64,000 nt of DNA from assembly GCF_014698825.1 (NCBI RefSeq), contig NZ_JACJTT010000001.1:124001-188000 (forward strand). The letters are read 5' to 3'. The DNA comes from Richelia sinica FACHB-800 (GTDB lineage Bacteria; Cyanobacteriota; Cyanobacteriia; Cyanobacteriales; Nostocaceae). This document shows positions 44,985 through 54,493 of the stretch, piece after piece. Below the pieces are notes generated by a model. The model worked only from the letters and a program-made list of their open reading frames with translations. It had not been told where the DNA came from and made no database searches. How positions within the stretch are numbered: position 1 is the stretch's first letter; every line of letters starts with the position of its first letter. Position numbers and translations under genes: made by a program.

Positions 44985-45956
44985 ATGGCGAATTATATCT
45001 ATATCTTGATCTTGGCAGCCTGTCTAGATTACTTAATTGGTGATCCTTGGGGTTGGCCACATCCAGTCCGTGTGATGGGATGGGTAATTTCTCGTGGAAC
45101 TAAATTAGCTCTCCAATACTGTCAGAGTCATTTCTTTCAACGCCTTGCCGGCATAATATTAGCCATTGTTTTAATTATTGGTAGTGGTGTAACAGGCTGG
45201 TTAATAATTCAAATTACCCGCAATATACATCCGTGGTTAGGAATTATTTGTGAAAGTATTCTCTTAGCTAGCTGTTTTGCCCTGAAAAGTTTAGAAAATG
45301 CAGCAAAAGAGGTTCTCCAACCACTATCTACAGGAAATTTAGCAGCAGCAAGACAAATTTTAAGTAATTATGTGGGTCGAGATACAGAAAATTTGTCTGA
45401 ACCAGAAATTTTCCGGGCTGTGCTGGAAACTGTGACTGAAAATGCTACTGATGGGGTAATGGCTCCTCTTTTTTATGCCATTGTTGGTGCTTTCGTGCCT
45501 ATGGTTGGTGCTGTTCCCTTGGCATTAGCCTATAAAGCTAGCAGTACCTTAGATTCAATGGTTGGTTATCGGGAAGCACCTTATACCTATTTGGGTTGGT
45601 TTAGTGCCAGATTTGAAGATTATTTAACTTGGCTACCTTGTCGATTAACGGTGATGACACTAGGGTTACTATCGGGTAAGCCACTATATATATGGCGGAT
45701 TTGTCAAAGAGACGCGATTCAAGACCCCAGCCCCAATTCTGGATGGAGTGAGTGCGCCTATGCCGCAGTTTTAGGGGTACAGATGGGAGGAATAAATTGG
45801 TATCGTGGAGTAGCTAAACCTAAACCATTGTTAGGAGATGCCATCAAACCAATTACATCTGATGTGATTAATCAGGCTTTATTATTGACCCACACTGCCT
45901 TTTTACTGTGGTTAGGGGTAGCGATCGCTCTATTATTAGTCATTAGTCAGTGGTAA
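44985..45956 (+). CDS. cbiB: adenosylcobinamide-phosphate synthase (CbiB/CobD)
   Basis: 323 residues, an integral membrane protein. The start LDYLIGDPWGWPHPVRVMGW is the family signature, followed by NYVGRDTENLSEPEIFRAVL, ETVTENATDGVMAPLFYAIV and YKASSTLDSMVGY. It attaches aminopropanol (phosphate) to cobyric acid in the nucleotide-loop stage of cobalamin synthesis. The last codons (LLVISQW) run over a tandem ATTAGTC heptamer, so a repeat has become part of the C-terminus. No other cobalamin gene is adjacent. Confidence 0.95.
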   Translation: MANYIYILILAACLDYLIGDPWGWPHPVRVMGWVISRGTKLALQYCQSHFFQRLAGIILAIVLIIGSGVTGWLIIQITRNIHPWLGIICESILLASCFALKSLENAAKEVLQPLSTGNLAAARQILSNYVGRDTENLSEPEIFRAVLETVTENATDGVMAPLFYAIVGAFVPMVGAVPLALAYKASSTLDSMVGYREAPYTYLGWFSARFEDYLTWLPCRLTVMTLGLLSGKPLYIWRICQRDAIQDPSPNSGWSECAYAAVLGVQMGGINWYRGVAKPKPLLGDAIKPITSDVINQALLLTHTAFLLWLGVAIALLLVISQW

Positions 45957-46074
45957 TCTGTACTCTCTCGCGTTAACTGCATAGAGCCATTTCCACAAAC
46001 AAGCCGACAGATTAAACCAGAAAACCCTGATCAATCGTTCCCTAGCAATCCTTAATTTTCAATTGGTATTATCT

Positions 46075-46611
46075 ATGTCTGGCAAAGTAGTTGAAATTCT
46101 TTCCTCAGATGAACTACGTCGTACCATCAACCGTATGGCCTCTCAGATTGTCGAAAGGTCACGGGATTTATCCCAACTGGTACTCTTAGGCATTTATACC
46201 AGAGGAGTCACACTGGCTCACTTATTAGCACGTCAAATCGAAGCTTTGGAAGGAATCACAGTTGCAGTAGGAGCTATAGATATTACCTTTTATCGTGATG
46301 ATTTAGACCAAATTGGCATCAGAACACCTGCAAAAACCGATATTCCCTTTGATTTAACGGGGAAAACAGTGGTTTTGGTAGATGATGTAATTTTTAAAGG
46401 ACGGACAATTCGCGCGGCATTAAACGCAGTAAATGAGTATGGTAGACCTGAATTAATTCGACTAGCAGTCTTAGTAGACAGGGGTCATCGGGAGTTACCA
46501 ATTCATCCAGACTTTTTAGGTAAGCAACTTCCCACAACAAAAGAAGAAATTGTCAAGGTATATTTACAGGATTGGGATGGGCGCGATGCTGTTGAGTTAA
46601 TTAGTAATTAA
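46075..46611 (+). CDS. pyrR: bifunctional pyr regulator / uracil phosphoribosyltransferase PyrR
   Basis: 178 residues from the ATG at 46075; a TTG at 46063 is less likely. The PRPP-binding loop is [20 protein letters not shown]. Other PyrR landmarks are [19 protein letters not shown] and DITFYRDDL, plus the closing [13 protein letters not shown]. In Gram-positive bacteria PyrR binds pyr mRNA to attenuate transcription; in cyanobacteria its regulatory role is less clear and UPRTase activity may dominate. No pyr operon genes are next to it. Confidence 0.95.
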   Translation: MSGKVVEILSSDELRRTINRMASQIVERSRDLSQLVLLGIYTRGVTLAHLLARQIEALEGITVAVGAIDITFYRDDLDQIGIRTPAKTDIPFDLTGKTVVLVDDVIFKGRTIRAALNAVNEYGRPELIRLAVLVDRGHRELPIHPDFLGKQLPTTKEEIVKVYLQDWDGRDAVELISN

Positions 46612-46754
46612 TATACCTACTATTTTGCAAAAATCAGGGTGTAAATACGGTTATCAGTCAAATCGGTTGACCCCCATTATAAAAAATTAACCAACTAGTG
46701 AGTTATTAATTCCCATCCTGGGCAGTTTAACAATAAGTTTAAAAAATTAACCTT

Positions 46755-47282
46755 ATGGAAAATATTGCACCAAAGGAAGAGCGAAAGAGCATCTTACTAG
46801 TTGATGACACACCTGCCAATTTACACTTATTAACCAAAATTCTCACTACTCATGACTATCAAGTCAGGGCTACGGTGACGGGTGATATGGCACTCACTAC
46901 CGTGAAATCTGCGCCCCCTGACCTAATTTTACTTGATATTTTTATGCCTAATATGAATGGCTATGAAGTGTGCCAACATTTAAAAGCAGATGAATTAACA
47001 AAAGATATTCCCATTATTTTTATTAGTGCTGTGGGTGAAGTAGTTGACAAAATCAAGGCTTTTGAAGTTGGTGGCGTTGATTATATTACTAAACCCTTCC
47101 ACGTTGCTGAACTACTAGCAAAGGTGAAAACTTATCTCACCATTAATCATCTGAAGCAACAAATCAAAATTAAAGATAATTTACTGAACCAGGAGAGAGA
47201 GGCGCGAGAAAAACTTGAAGTTGCACTGGCTGAGGCAAATCATAAACTAGCACAAATATCTCTTAAAATTGAGGAAAATTAA
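46755..47282 (+). CDS. orphan response regulator, receiver plus coiled coil
   Basis: 175 residues. A receiver domain occupies about 10-130 with phospho-acceptor Asp61 (LILLDIFMPNMNGYEVC), acidic DD at 17-18, Ser/Thr in FISAVGE and Lys in YITKPFH. After it only a coiled coil of about 40 residues remains (REAREKLEVALAEANHKLAQ). There is no DNA-binding or enzymatic output. It resembles the N-terminal receiver plus coiled coil of the hybrid kinase at 57583, so it could be a diffusible adaptor for an unlinked kinase. Confidence 0.88.
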   Translation: MENIAPKEERKSILLVDDTPANLHLLTKILTTHDYQVRATVTGDMALTTVKSAPPDLILLDIFMPNMNGYEVCQHLKADELTKDIPIIFISAVGEVVDKIKAFEVGGVDYITKPFHVAELLAKVKTYLTINHLKQQIKIKDNLLNQEREAREKLEVALAEANHKLAQISLKIEEN

Positions 47283-47671
47283 TTATTTTTTCCTAAGTGG
47301 ATTTAGCTAATGGTGATGTGACGTAAAAAATCAATCCACAACTCAAATACTCTAACCCAGCGATCGCGTCTTTATCTCTCCTGGGTTGTTTTGCCTAGCA
47401 AAAGTTTAGTCCCAACAGAAGTAAATGTTGTCAAAAACACTTGTTTTTTCGGCAAGACTATGAAATACTCCTGTTTAATACGGTATTTCGACCGATAAAC
47501 AGTAGTATAAGACTGGCATCAATAGCTTTTCAGTCCAGTAATTGATGAGACTGAACAGTAGAGAAGTGTGATCAGCTTCTCTACATACAGTTTTGCGTTG
47601 GTCTGTTGATATAAGTTTTGCCAAAAAAGATAACCCTCAAGCAGTTGTAATATTTACAAGGAAAGGACTCA
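47283..47671. other. 389-base spacer before the GST-FGE-sulfatase run
   Basis: No coding frame and no tRNA. The last 25 bases carry a good ribosome binding site (AAGGAAAGGA) for the GST gene. A promoter is expected within; nothing else stands out. Confidence 0.45.
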
Positions 47672-48343
47672 ATGAGCGAGCTAAAACTCTACTTTGCCAA
47701 AGCTTCAACCTTTTCCCAAAGAACCCGTGTTGTCTTGTTGGAAAAAGGAATTGACTTTACATCTATAGACATTGATTTACAAAATAAACCAGAAGCTTTC
47801 ACCCAAGTTTCTCGCTATGGTAAAGTTCCTGCTATCCAGCATGGAGATTTGGAAATATATGAATCTGCAATTATTAATGAGTATTTAGAAGAAGTATTCC
47901 CCCAACCAGCTTTATTACCTAGTGATCCAGGTGCAAAAGCAGTAGCAAGAATTTGGATTGATTACGCTAATACTCGTTTTGTTCCAGCTTTTACTAAATT
48001 CCTACGTGGTAAAGATACCCAGGAACAAGAACAAGGAAGGAGAGAGTTTTTAGAATCTCTCTTGTATATAGAGCAAGAAGGATTAGGTAAACTATCTGGT
48101 AATGGTGCTTACTGGTTAGGAGAAAACTTAAGTTTAGTGGATATTAGTTTTTATCCTTGGTTTGAAAGATTACCAGTTTTAGAAAAATTCCGCAATTTTA
48201 CTTTGCCTACAGAAACACCCCGCATCAAGCAATGGTGGGAAAATTTGCGCGATCGCGACTCGATTCAACAAGTTGCCAATCCTACAGAATTTTATCTAGA
48301 GAGATTTGCCAAAATTTTAGGTTTGACAGTCCCATCGGCATAA
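47672..48343 (+). CDS. glutathione S-transferase family protein
   Basis: 223 residues. An N-terminal thioredoxin-like domain (about 1-78) contains [20 protein letters not shown] and the cis-Pro/Ser glutathione site ([22 protein letters not shown]). A helical C-terminal domain has [17 protein letters not shown]. It is closest in style to the GstA/stringent-starvation-like and dehalogenating GSTs. Its stop and the next gene's start are separated by a single base, so it is translationally coupled to the FGE gene. That suggests a role in the same detoxification or scavenging pathway. Confidence 0.9.
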   Translation: MSELKLYFAKASTFSQRTRVVLLEKGIDFTSIDIDLQNKPEAFTQVSRYGKVPAIQHGDLEIYESAIINEYLEEVFPQPALLPSDPGAKAVARIWIDYANTRFVPAFTKFLRGKDTQEQEQGRREFLESLLYIEQEGLGKLSGNGAYWLGENLSLVDISFYPWFERLPVLEKFRNFTLPTETPRIKQWWENLRDRDSIQQVANPTEFYLERFAKILGLTVPSA

Positions 48344-48344
48344 A

Positions 48345-49340
48345 ATGAGGCTACTAATATTACTGCTTATTCAGGTAATTACACTCATTTCACTATTCAC
48401 CAATTCATCAGCTTTAGCAGCTAATGTTAATCCCTGTCCTCCAGAAATGGTATTGATTCCCGCAGGTACTTTCAAAATGGGAGCGGATGATTCTGGTTTT
48501 GTGGAAGAGCGAACAGGAAAAAATGTCACAGTTAGTTCCTTCTGCATTGATAAATACGAAGTGACAAACGCCCAATTTACTGAGTTTGTCAAAGCCACAA
48601 AGTATGTAACAGTTGCAGAACGACCTTTATCTCAAGAGCAGTTTCCCGACTTACCTGATGAGCAGAGATTACCAGGTTCTTTAGTCTTTCAAGTGCCAAA
48701 ACCAGGCACGAAGCAAGTGCAGGTTCTCAGTTGGTGGCATTGGACACCCGGTGCTAACTGGCAGCATCCCTTTGGCAAAGACAGCACAATTACAGGTAAA
48801 GGCAACTACCCAGTTGTGCATATTGCCTATGACGATGCTCTTGCCTACGCCCAATGGCTGGGAAAATCGCTACCAACCGAGGCACAGTGGGAATACGCCG
48901 CTCGTGGCGGTTTAGATGGTGCAACTTATACCTGGGGCAATCAATATTCAGCCACAAAAGCCAACACCTGGCAGGGAATCTTTCCTTTTTTTAATACGAA
49001 AACCGATGGCTATGTGGGTGTAGCTCCCGTTGGCTCATTTCCTGCCAATGGTTATGGATTATACGACATAACAGGCAACGTTTGGGAATGGACTGCTGAC
49101 TGGTTTGCTATTGGTCACGACCATCAAGCCCATCAAATCAACCCCACAGGCCCCAAACAAGCAGAAACTTTTGACCCCAAAAAACCGACAGAGATTGCTC
49201 TCCACGTCATCAAAGGAGGCTCTTATCTATGTGCGCCAAACTATTGCAGCCGCTATCGTCCAGCAGCGCGAGAATCCGAAGCACCTGATACTGGCACAAC
49301 CCATATCGGATTTCGGTTGGTAAAGAACTTGATGAGGTGA
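48345..49340 (+). CDS. formylglycine-generating enzyme (sulfatase maturation), exported
   Basis: 331 residues. A cleavable signal peptide of about 25 residues (LLILLLIQVITLISLF, SSALA) precedes the FGE-sulfatase domain: MVLIPAGTFKMGADD, VSSFCIDKYEVTNAQFTEFV, LPTEAQWEYAARGG, ITGNVWEWTADWF. The catalytic cysteine pair is present as Cys296 and Cys301 in GGSYLCAPNYCSRYRPAAR, matching the copper-binding pair of true aerobic FGEs, not the many FGE-fold proteins without it. It converts the sulfatase cysteine to formylglycine. The substrate is very probably the sulfatase 270 bases downstream. Export of the FGE is noteworthy. Confidence 0.93.
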   Translation: MRLLILLLIQVITLISLFTNSSALAANVNPCPPEMVLIPAGTFKMGADDSGFVEERTGKNVTVSSFCIDKYEVTNAQFTEFVKATKYVTVAERPLSQEQFPDLPDEQRLPGSLVFQVPKPGTKQVQVLSWWHWTPGANWQHPFGKDSTITGKGNYPVVHIAYDDALAYAQWLGKSLPTEAQWEYAARGGLDGATYTWGNQYSATKANTWQGIFPFFNTKTDGYVGVAPVGSFPANGYGLYDITGNVWEWTADWFAIGHDHQAHQINPTGPKQAETFDPKKPTEIALHVIKGGSYLCAPNYCSRYRPAARESEAPDTGTTHIGFRLVKNLMR

Positions 49341-49610
49341 CAGGTAACAGGTGACAGGTGACAGTAAGGAGAATAACTTAATTTTTTAGTCTTGCTCATA
49401 CAAGACTTATGTAAGAACTCTCTCAAACTCTCTTCTCTTCGTGTCCTTCGCTCCTTCGTGGTTTGTTTCTCTATTACCTTCACCCAAGGCTTAAAACTCT
49501 TAATCTCTCTCCGCGCCTCTGCGCGACGGCAGTCGCTACAACGGGGGGAACCCCCGCAACGCGCTGCCTCCTCTGCGTGAGACAAAAAAACAGTGCTAAA
49601 AGGTTATTGT
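49336..49610. repeat. repeat-rich spacer between FGE and sulfatase genes
   Basis: Starts with about four tandem heptamers (GGTGACA and variants, 49336-49364); the FGE stop codon lies inside the first. From about 49430 to 49580 it carries CTTCGTGTCCTTCG-like and CCGCGCCTCTGCGCG-like segments typical of dispersed repeats in Nostocales spacers, including the hairpin GGGGGAACCCCC near 49541. No gene supported. The repeats probably expanded within a former operon spacer. Confidence 0.65.
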
Positions 49611-51947
49611 ATGTTACGTTTAATTTTACGGGTGCTGTCTCTATCTTTCCTCATCACATTGTTGATGGTAACAAGCCCCGCCCTAGCAGCTACATCAAAA
49701 GTATTACCAATTAAACCACCGTCTTTCGATGGTGAAATTGGCTTAACTTACAAAGATTCAAAGCCAGATTTCCCCGCCCCAATTACTGCCCCTAAAAACG
49801 CTCCCAATGTCCTGCTAGTCCTACTAGACGACGTAGGCTTTGGGCAAGCAAGTACCTTTGGTGGGCCAATAGAAACCCCAAATTTGACTCGTTTGGCAGA
49901 AAAAGGACTACGCTACAACCAATTTCACACCACAGCCCTTTGTTCTCCTACCAGAGCCGCTTTATTAACTGGGCGTAATCATCATTCAGTCGGTACAGGG
50001 GTAGTTGCAGAGTTAGCAACAGGTTACCCTGGTTACACAACAATTTTACCCAAGAGTGCTGCCACCGTAGCGGAAGTGCTACGCCAAAACGGCTATAACA
50101 CCGCAGCTTTTGGCAAATGGCACAACACACCAGACTATGAAACCAGTGCAGCAGGCCCGTTTGACCGCTGGCCGACAGGGTTAGGGTTTGAGTATTTTTA
50201 CGGCTTCTTGGGTGGTGATACTAACCAATGGAGTCCGGCTTTGGTAGAAAATACCAAACGGGTTGCACCACCTGTAAATAATCCTGATTACCACTTGACC
50301 CGAGATTTGGTAGACCATGCCATTAGCTGGATTCGTTCTCAACAATCTATAGCCCCCGACAAGCCTTTCTTTACCTATCTGGCTACCGGTGCTACCCATG
50401 CACCCCATCACGCGCCCAAAGCTTGGATTGAAAAGTATAAAGGCAAATTTGACCAAGGTTGGGATAAATTGCGGGAAGAAACCTTTGCGCGTGAGAAACA
50501 ATTGGGTGTAATTCCTGCCAATGCCCAGCTTACCCCTCGTCCGAAAGAACTACCTGCTTGGGATTCCCTTTCCCAAGAGGAGCAGAAAATCTATGCCCAT
50601 GAAATGGAAGTATTCGCTGGATTTTTGGGGCATACAGATTATGAAATAGGACGATTAATTAATGCTATTGACGAACTTGGGGAACTAGATAACACCTTAG
50701 TTCTTTACATCGTTGGTGATAACGGTGCTAGTGCCGAAGGTGGTTTAACTGGTACTGTCAACGAATTGAAAGTATTCAACCGAATACCAGAAACCAAAGA
50801 ACAAATTTTAGCTTCCTTGGATGATTTAGGCAGTCCCAAAACCTTTAATCATTATCATGCCGCTTGGGCATGGGCAGGAACTACCCCTTTCCAGTGGACA
50901 AAACAAATTGCTTCCCACTTTGGTGGAACTCGTAACCCCTTGATCATTGCTTGGGGAAATCAAATCAAAGACCAAGGCGGACTCCGCAGCCAATTCCATC
51001 ATGTAATTGATATTACACCCACCATTCTCGAAGCAGCGGGAATAACTGCACCGACTGAAGTTAATGGTGTGAAGCAACAGAAGATTGAAGGTACAAGCTT
51101 AGTTTACACATTTGACAATCCTCAAGCACCTTCTGAGCACAAAACCCAATATTTTGAAATGTTGGGCAACCGAGCTATTTATGATGACGGATGGATAGCT
51201 GCGGCTCGTCATCCCCGTTTACCTTGGCAAGGTACAATCAATGCTGACTTTGAGAAAGATAGGTGGGAACTATACAACATTGAGAAAGATTTCAGCGAAG
51301 CGAATAACCTCGCAGACCAAAATCCACAGAAACTGCAAAAACTGCAAAAGTTATTTTTATCAGAAGCCCGCAAACACAATGTCTTACCATTAGACGATCG
51401 CCTTTCTGAACGGTTTGATGTCACCAGTCGCCCTTCTTTAGCCGCAGGACGCACGAGTTTTACATACTATCCTGGTGCAGCATCTATCCCCGAAGGTAGT
51501 GCGCCAAATCTTAAAAATCGCTCCTTTAGCATTACTGCTGATGTAGAAATTCCCGAAAATAGTGCGGAGGGTGTGTTATTAACCCAAGGTGGACGCTTTG
51601 CGGGTTGGAGCTTTTTCCTAGAAGATGGGAAACCAACATATCTATACAATTTGGCTAATGCAGAGCGATATATTATTCAATCTCCTGAAAAAGTGCCAAC
51701 AGGTAAATCTACATTGCGATTTGATTTTGATTATGAAGGTGGTGTTGGTGCTGGGGGAACTGGGAAGTTGTTTGTTAACAATCAACAAGTGGCTGAGGGA
51801 AGAATTGCCAAAACTATTCCTTATCGTGTGGCTTTAGATGAGACTTTTGATGTGGGTCGAGATACGGGTACTCCTGTTGTTGACACTTATCAAGTGCCGT
51901 TTGCATTCACAGGTAATTTGCAAAAAGTCAGTTTGAATTTGAAGTAA
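49611..51947 (+). CDS. arylsulfatase (type I, Cys-type), exported
   Basis: 778 residues from the ATG at 49611; a GTG at 49593 would put six residues before the signal peptide. The signal peptide is about 27 residues ([24 protein letters not shown]). Sulfatase motifs are [11 protein letters not shown] (metal Asp pair), [20 protein letters not shown] with Cys111 in C-x-P-x-R to become formylglycine, FGKWHNTP, and [15 protein letters not shown]-terminal region of about 170 residues ([20 protein letters not shown] onward) looks like a beta-sandwich. It hydrolyses sulfate esters outside the cytoplasm. Partnered with the FGE upstream. Confidence 0.93.
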   Translation: MLRLILRVLSLSFLITLLMVTSPALAATSKVLPIKPPSFDGEIGLTYKDSKPDFPAPITAPKNAPNVLLVLLDDVGFGQASTFGGPIETPNLTRLAEKGLRYNQFHTTALCSPTRAALLTGRNHHSVGTGVVAELATGYPGYTTILPKSAATVAEVLRQNGYNTAAFGKWHNTPDYETSAAGPFDRWPTGLGFEYFYGFLGGDTNQWSPALVENTKRVAPPVNNPDYHLTRDLVDHAISWIRSQQSIAPDKPFFTYLATGATHAPHHAPKAWIEKYKGKFDQGWDKLREETFAREKQLGVIPANAQLTPRPKELPAWDSLSQEEQKIYAHEMEVFAGFLGHTDYEIGRLINAIDELGELDNTLVLYIVGDNGASAEGGLTGTVNELKVFNRIPETKEQILASLDDLGSPKTFNHYHAAWAWAGTTPFQWTKQIASHFGGTRNPLIIAWGNQIKDQGGLRSQFHHVIDITPTILEAAGITAPTEVNGVKQQKIEGTSLVYTFDNPQAPSEHKTQYFEMLGNRAIYDDGWIAAARHPRLPWQGTINADFEKDRWELYNIEKDFSEANNLADQNPQKLQKLQKLFLSEARKHNVLPLDDRLSERFDVTSRPSLAAGRTSFTYYPGAASIPEGSAPNLKNRSFSITADVEIPENSAEGVLLTQGGRFAGWSFFLEDGKPTYLYNLANAERYIIQSPEKVPTGKSTLRFDFDYEGGVGAGGTGKLFVNNQQVAEGRIAKTIPYRVALDETFDVGRDTGTPVVDTYQVPFAFTGNLQKVSLNLK

Positions 51948-52035
51948 GAGTAAATCTCGCGCAAAGGCGCAAAGACGCAAAGGAAGAAAGAAATGTTCTT
52001 TGCGCTTTTGCTTTTATGAACGAAATCAAAAATTT

Positions 52036-52923
52036 ATGCAAGAAATTATCCCTATACTTGTCCTCGTACTTGACAAAATCGCATTTTTGGCGTTTGTGGT
52101 TGCCACTATGTTTGGCACTGGTTTGAAGTTAACTGTTAAGCAGATTTGGGAACCACTTCGCAATATTCGCTTGGTTATTTTATCGCTGGTCACAAATTTT
52201 TTATTTGTGCCAATTTTTATCTATTTGCTATTACAAGTTGTACCTGTGACTGAACCAGTGAAAGATGGTTTTATCATTATGGCGTTAGCATCAGGCCCAC
52301 CTGCTTTACCTAAGCTTGCCCAAATAGTGAAGGGTAATTTAGCTTTTTCTACAGGGCTAATGATGATATTAATGTTAGGCACAGTATTTTATATGCCGCT
52401 TGTATTACCTTTAGTTTTGCAAGGTGTACAGGTAAATTCGTGGGATATTGCCAAACCTTTAATATTGATGATGATAACTCCGTTAGGAATTGGGTTATTT
52501 ATTAAGTCCAAATCTGAGGATATAGCTCTCCGTTTCCAAGCAATCACTGCTAAATTATCTAGTTTTGGCTTACTTTTAGGTTTAGTGGTGAGGCTGATAG
52601 TACATTTCAACGAAATTATTATTTTATTAAAAACAGGTGTAATTTTTATTTGCGCTATTTTTATTATTTTCTCGTTTACTGTCGGTTATTTATTAGGTGG
52701 GCCTGGTATTGATACTCAAAGAGTTTTAGGAGTAGGAACGGCTCAACGCAATTTTGCTGCTGCTTTGTTAATAGGTACTAGTAATTTTGATGATCCTAAT
52801 GTAATCAGCATCATTATGGTAACGAGTTTATTAATGATGGTTTCAGTTCTGATTTTGGGGCAGAAGTTACCAGAAATAGATAAAGGACAGGGTACAGAGG
52901 TAGAGCAGGTAGAAGTTTTGTGA
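52036..52923 (+). CDS. BASS-family Na+-dependent organic anion transporter
   Basis: 295 residues from the ATG at 52036; the open frame extends back to a TTG at 52000. About nine membrane segments. The pattern VVATMFGTGLKLTVKQIWEP, MALASGPPALPKLAQIVKGN and GVGTAQRNFAAALLIGTSNF is that of bile acid:sodium symporter-like proteins, which include pyruvate, bicarbonate (SbtA is a different family) and sulfonate carriers. It follows the sulfatase by 88 bases and could take up the desulfated or sulfated organic compound. This is inferred from position. Confidence 0.82.
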   Translation: MQEIIPILVLVLDKIAFLAFVVATMFGTGLKLTVKQIWEPLRNIRLVILSLVTNFLFVPIFIYLLLQVVPVTEPVKDGFIIMALASGPPALPKLAQIVKGNLAFSTGLMMILMLGTVFYMPLVLPLVLQGVQVNSWDIAKPLILMMITPLGIGLFIKSKSEDIALRFQAITAKLSSFGLLLGLVVRLIVHFNEIIILLKTGVIFICAIFIIFSFTVGYLLGGPGIDTQRVLGVGTAQRNFAAALLIGTSNFDDPNVISIIMVTSLLMMVSVLILGQKLPEIDKGQGTEVEQVEVL

Positions 52924-53187
52924 TTAAATTACAGCCTACCTATCAGTTTGTAATAGTCTGGGTGTGTTCCAATCCAAAACCAAGAAATGCCTAGTGTATT
53001 AGATTTCGCAGCAATGGCCTGCTATATATTTTCTTGTGTAAGTGAGTATAGGCGTATTAGTTAGATTATTACAAATTTAAACTAAATGTGGGATAGGACT
53101 ATACTTAGCGATAAAATTGATACTAAGATAGATGTTGTTTAGTAATATTATATACTCTATTAAAAGAGTAGTAATAAGAATTTTAAT

Positions 53188-54351
53188 ATGCTCAACATCT
53201 TTTATTCTTGGCAGTCAGATTCTCCATCATCTTCAAATCGAAGTTTGATCAAAAATGCTTTAAATAAGGCTATTAAATCACTGAATAAAAACAGTGAAGA
53301 TATAAAAATTGAGATGCGTATAGATACAGCTACAGACAATTTATCTGGCTCTCCAGATATTGCTGCATCTATTTTTGAAAAAATTTCTAATAGTCATATA
53401 TTTATATGTGACGCTACAATAATAAACCCTTTGTCTCCTCTTGAAAAGATTGCACTACCATTTTACCAAAAAAATAAAAGATTAACACCTAATCCTAATG
53501 TTTTAATTGAACTAGGTTTCGCAGCGAGTTATCTGGGCTGGGACAAAATTATTTGTGTCGTCAATACATCACAAAGTAGACTAGAAGACTTGCCATTTGA
53601 TATTCGCGGAAGAAGGATGTGCCAATACAAGTATCCGGATAAATTAAAATCAGAAAAATCAAAAATTCAAGATAATTTGGCAAATCATATTAAATCCCAA
53701 TTAATGGATATTATAAGTCGGATGGACAATATTAAATCTCCTGACTTAATCACCAGCATTTTAAGCAACAAGTTTATTGAATGCACTAACTATCTTGGAG
53801 TTTTTCTCAATTATTTTCTTGAAAATAAACTGGGACACAAAAAAGCTGAAGATGTTGTTAATGAAAGCATTTGTACTGTATCACAAAATTTTGATTTATC
53901 AGCAATAGAAGAAATTGTTAAAATTTTTGAAAACAAGGATATCAATGAACTATCTAACGCTGTTACAGAATCAGGTAAAAATTTATCTTGGAAAGAATTT
54001 ATGATTACAGCTTTTAAAAGAATTTCGTCAGAATGTGAAAATTTATTGTCGAAGTATGGTAGTTCAGGTAATCCTGAACTAATTGTTAAACTAGAAAGAA
54101 TAAAAGATATTTCTGTAAATATGATTAATTTCATCAATAGTAATGATTCACAATATATGAGGGAAATATACTCCGAAGAAGTTAGGCGTAAAGTATTTGC
54201 AACGTCTTGGTTGAAACCGTATTTCCTAGAGGTTATAGAAACACGTATACTTGCAATCAAATATCTTGAATCCTCTGAAATTAAAGTAAAAAGCCAACCA
54301 AAAGTCTTACCAGGGGAAAACTTGAAAACCAATCCTAATTCCCAGTATTAG
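53188..54351 (+). CDS. TIR-like nucleotide-binding domain protein, possible defence effector
   Basis: 387 residues, soluble. Residues 1-150 form a TIR/STALD-like alpha-beta domain: FYSWQSD (5-11), the Ile/Asp strand EMRIDTATD (42-50), GSPDIAASIFEKISNSHIFI (54-73) and CDAT, then NPNVLIELGFA (102-112) with Glu108 as a candidate catalytic residue, and LPFDIRGRRM (135-144). Proteins of this layout often occur in phage-defence neighbourhoods. The C-terminal half is helical and unfamiliar. The gene is AT-rich, has no HIP1 octamer, and interrupts a transport cluster, consistent with acquisition. Its function is not established. Confidence 0.6.
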   Translation: MLNIFYSWQSDSPSSSNRSLIKNALNKAIKSLNKNSEDIKIEMRIDTATDNLSGSPDIAASIFEKISNSHIFICDATIINPLSPLEKIALPFYQKNKRLTPNPNVLIELGFAASYLGWDKIICVVNTSQSRLEDLPFDIRGRRMCQYKYPDKLKSEKSKIQDNLANHIKSQLMDIISRMDNIKSPDLITSILSNKFIECTNYLGVFLNYFLENKLGHKKAEDVVNESICTVSQNFDLSAIEEIVKIFENKDINELSNAVTESGKNLSWKEFMITAFKRISSECENLLSKYGSSGNPELIVKLERIKDISVNMINFINSNDSQYMREIYSEEVRRKVFATSWLKPYFLEVIETRILAIKYLESSEIKVKSQPKVLPGENLKTNPNSQY

Positions 54352-54493
54352 AATGCTTTGCGCGTTCCTACAACACACCCTAATTTAGTTATGTGGAAAT
54401 TTGCTTTAAACAATTAGCGATAAAAGAGAATTTATAACCGATAAAGTGGTATATAAGTAATAGCTCAATAATCAACCAAATAAAATCTGTTCA

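Noticed and set aside
53811-54332. 173-codon minus-strand frame inside the TIR-like gene
   Set aside because: The plus-strand frame has conserved TIR-like motifs; the antisense frame has none and arises from AT-rich sequence.
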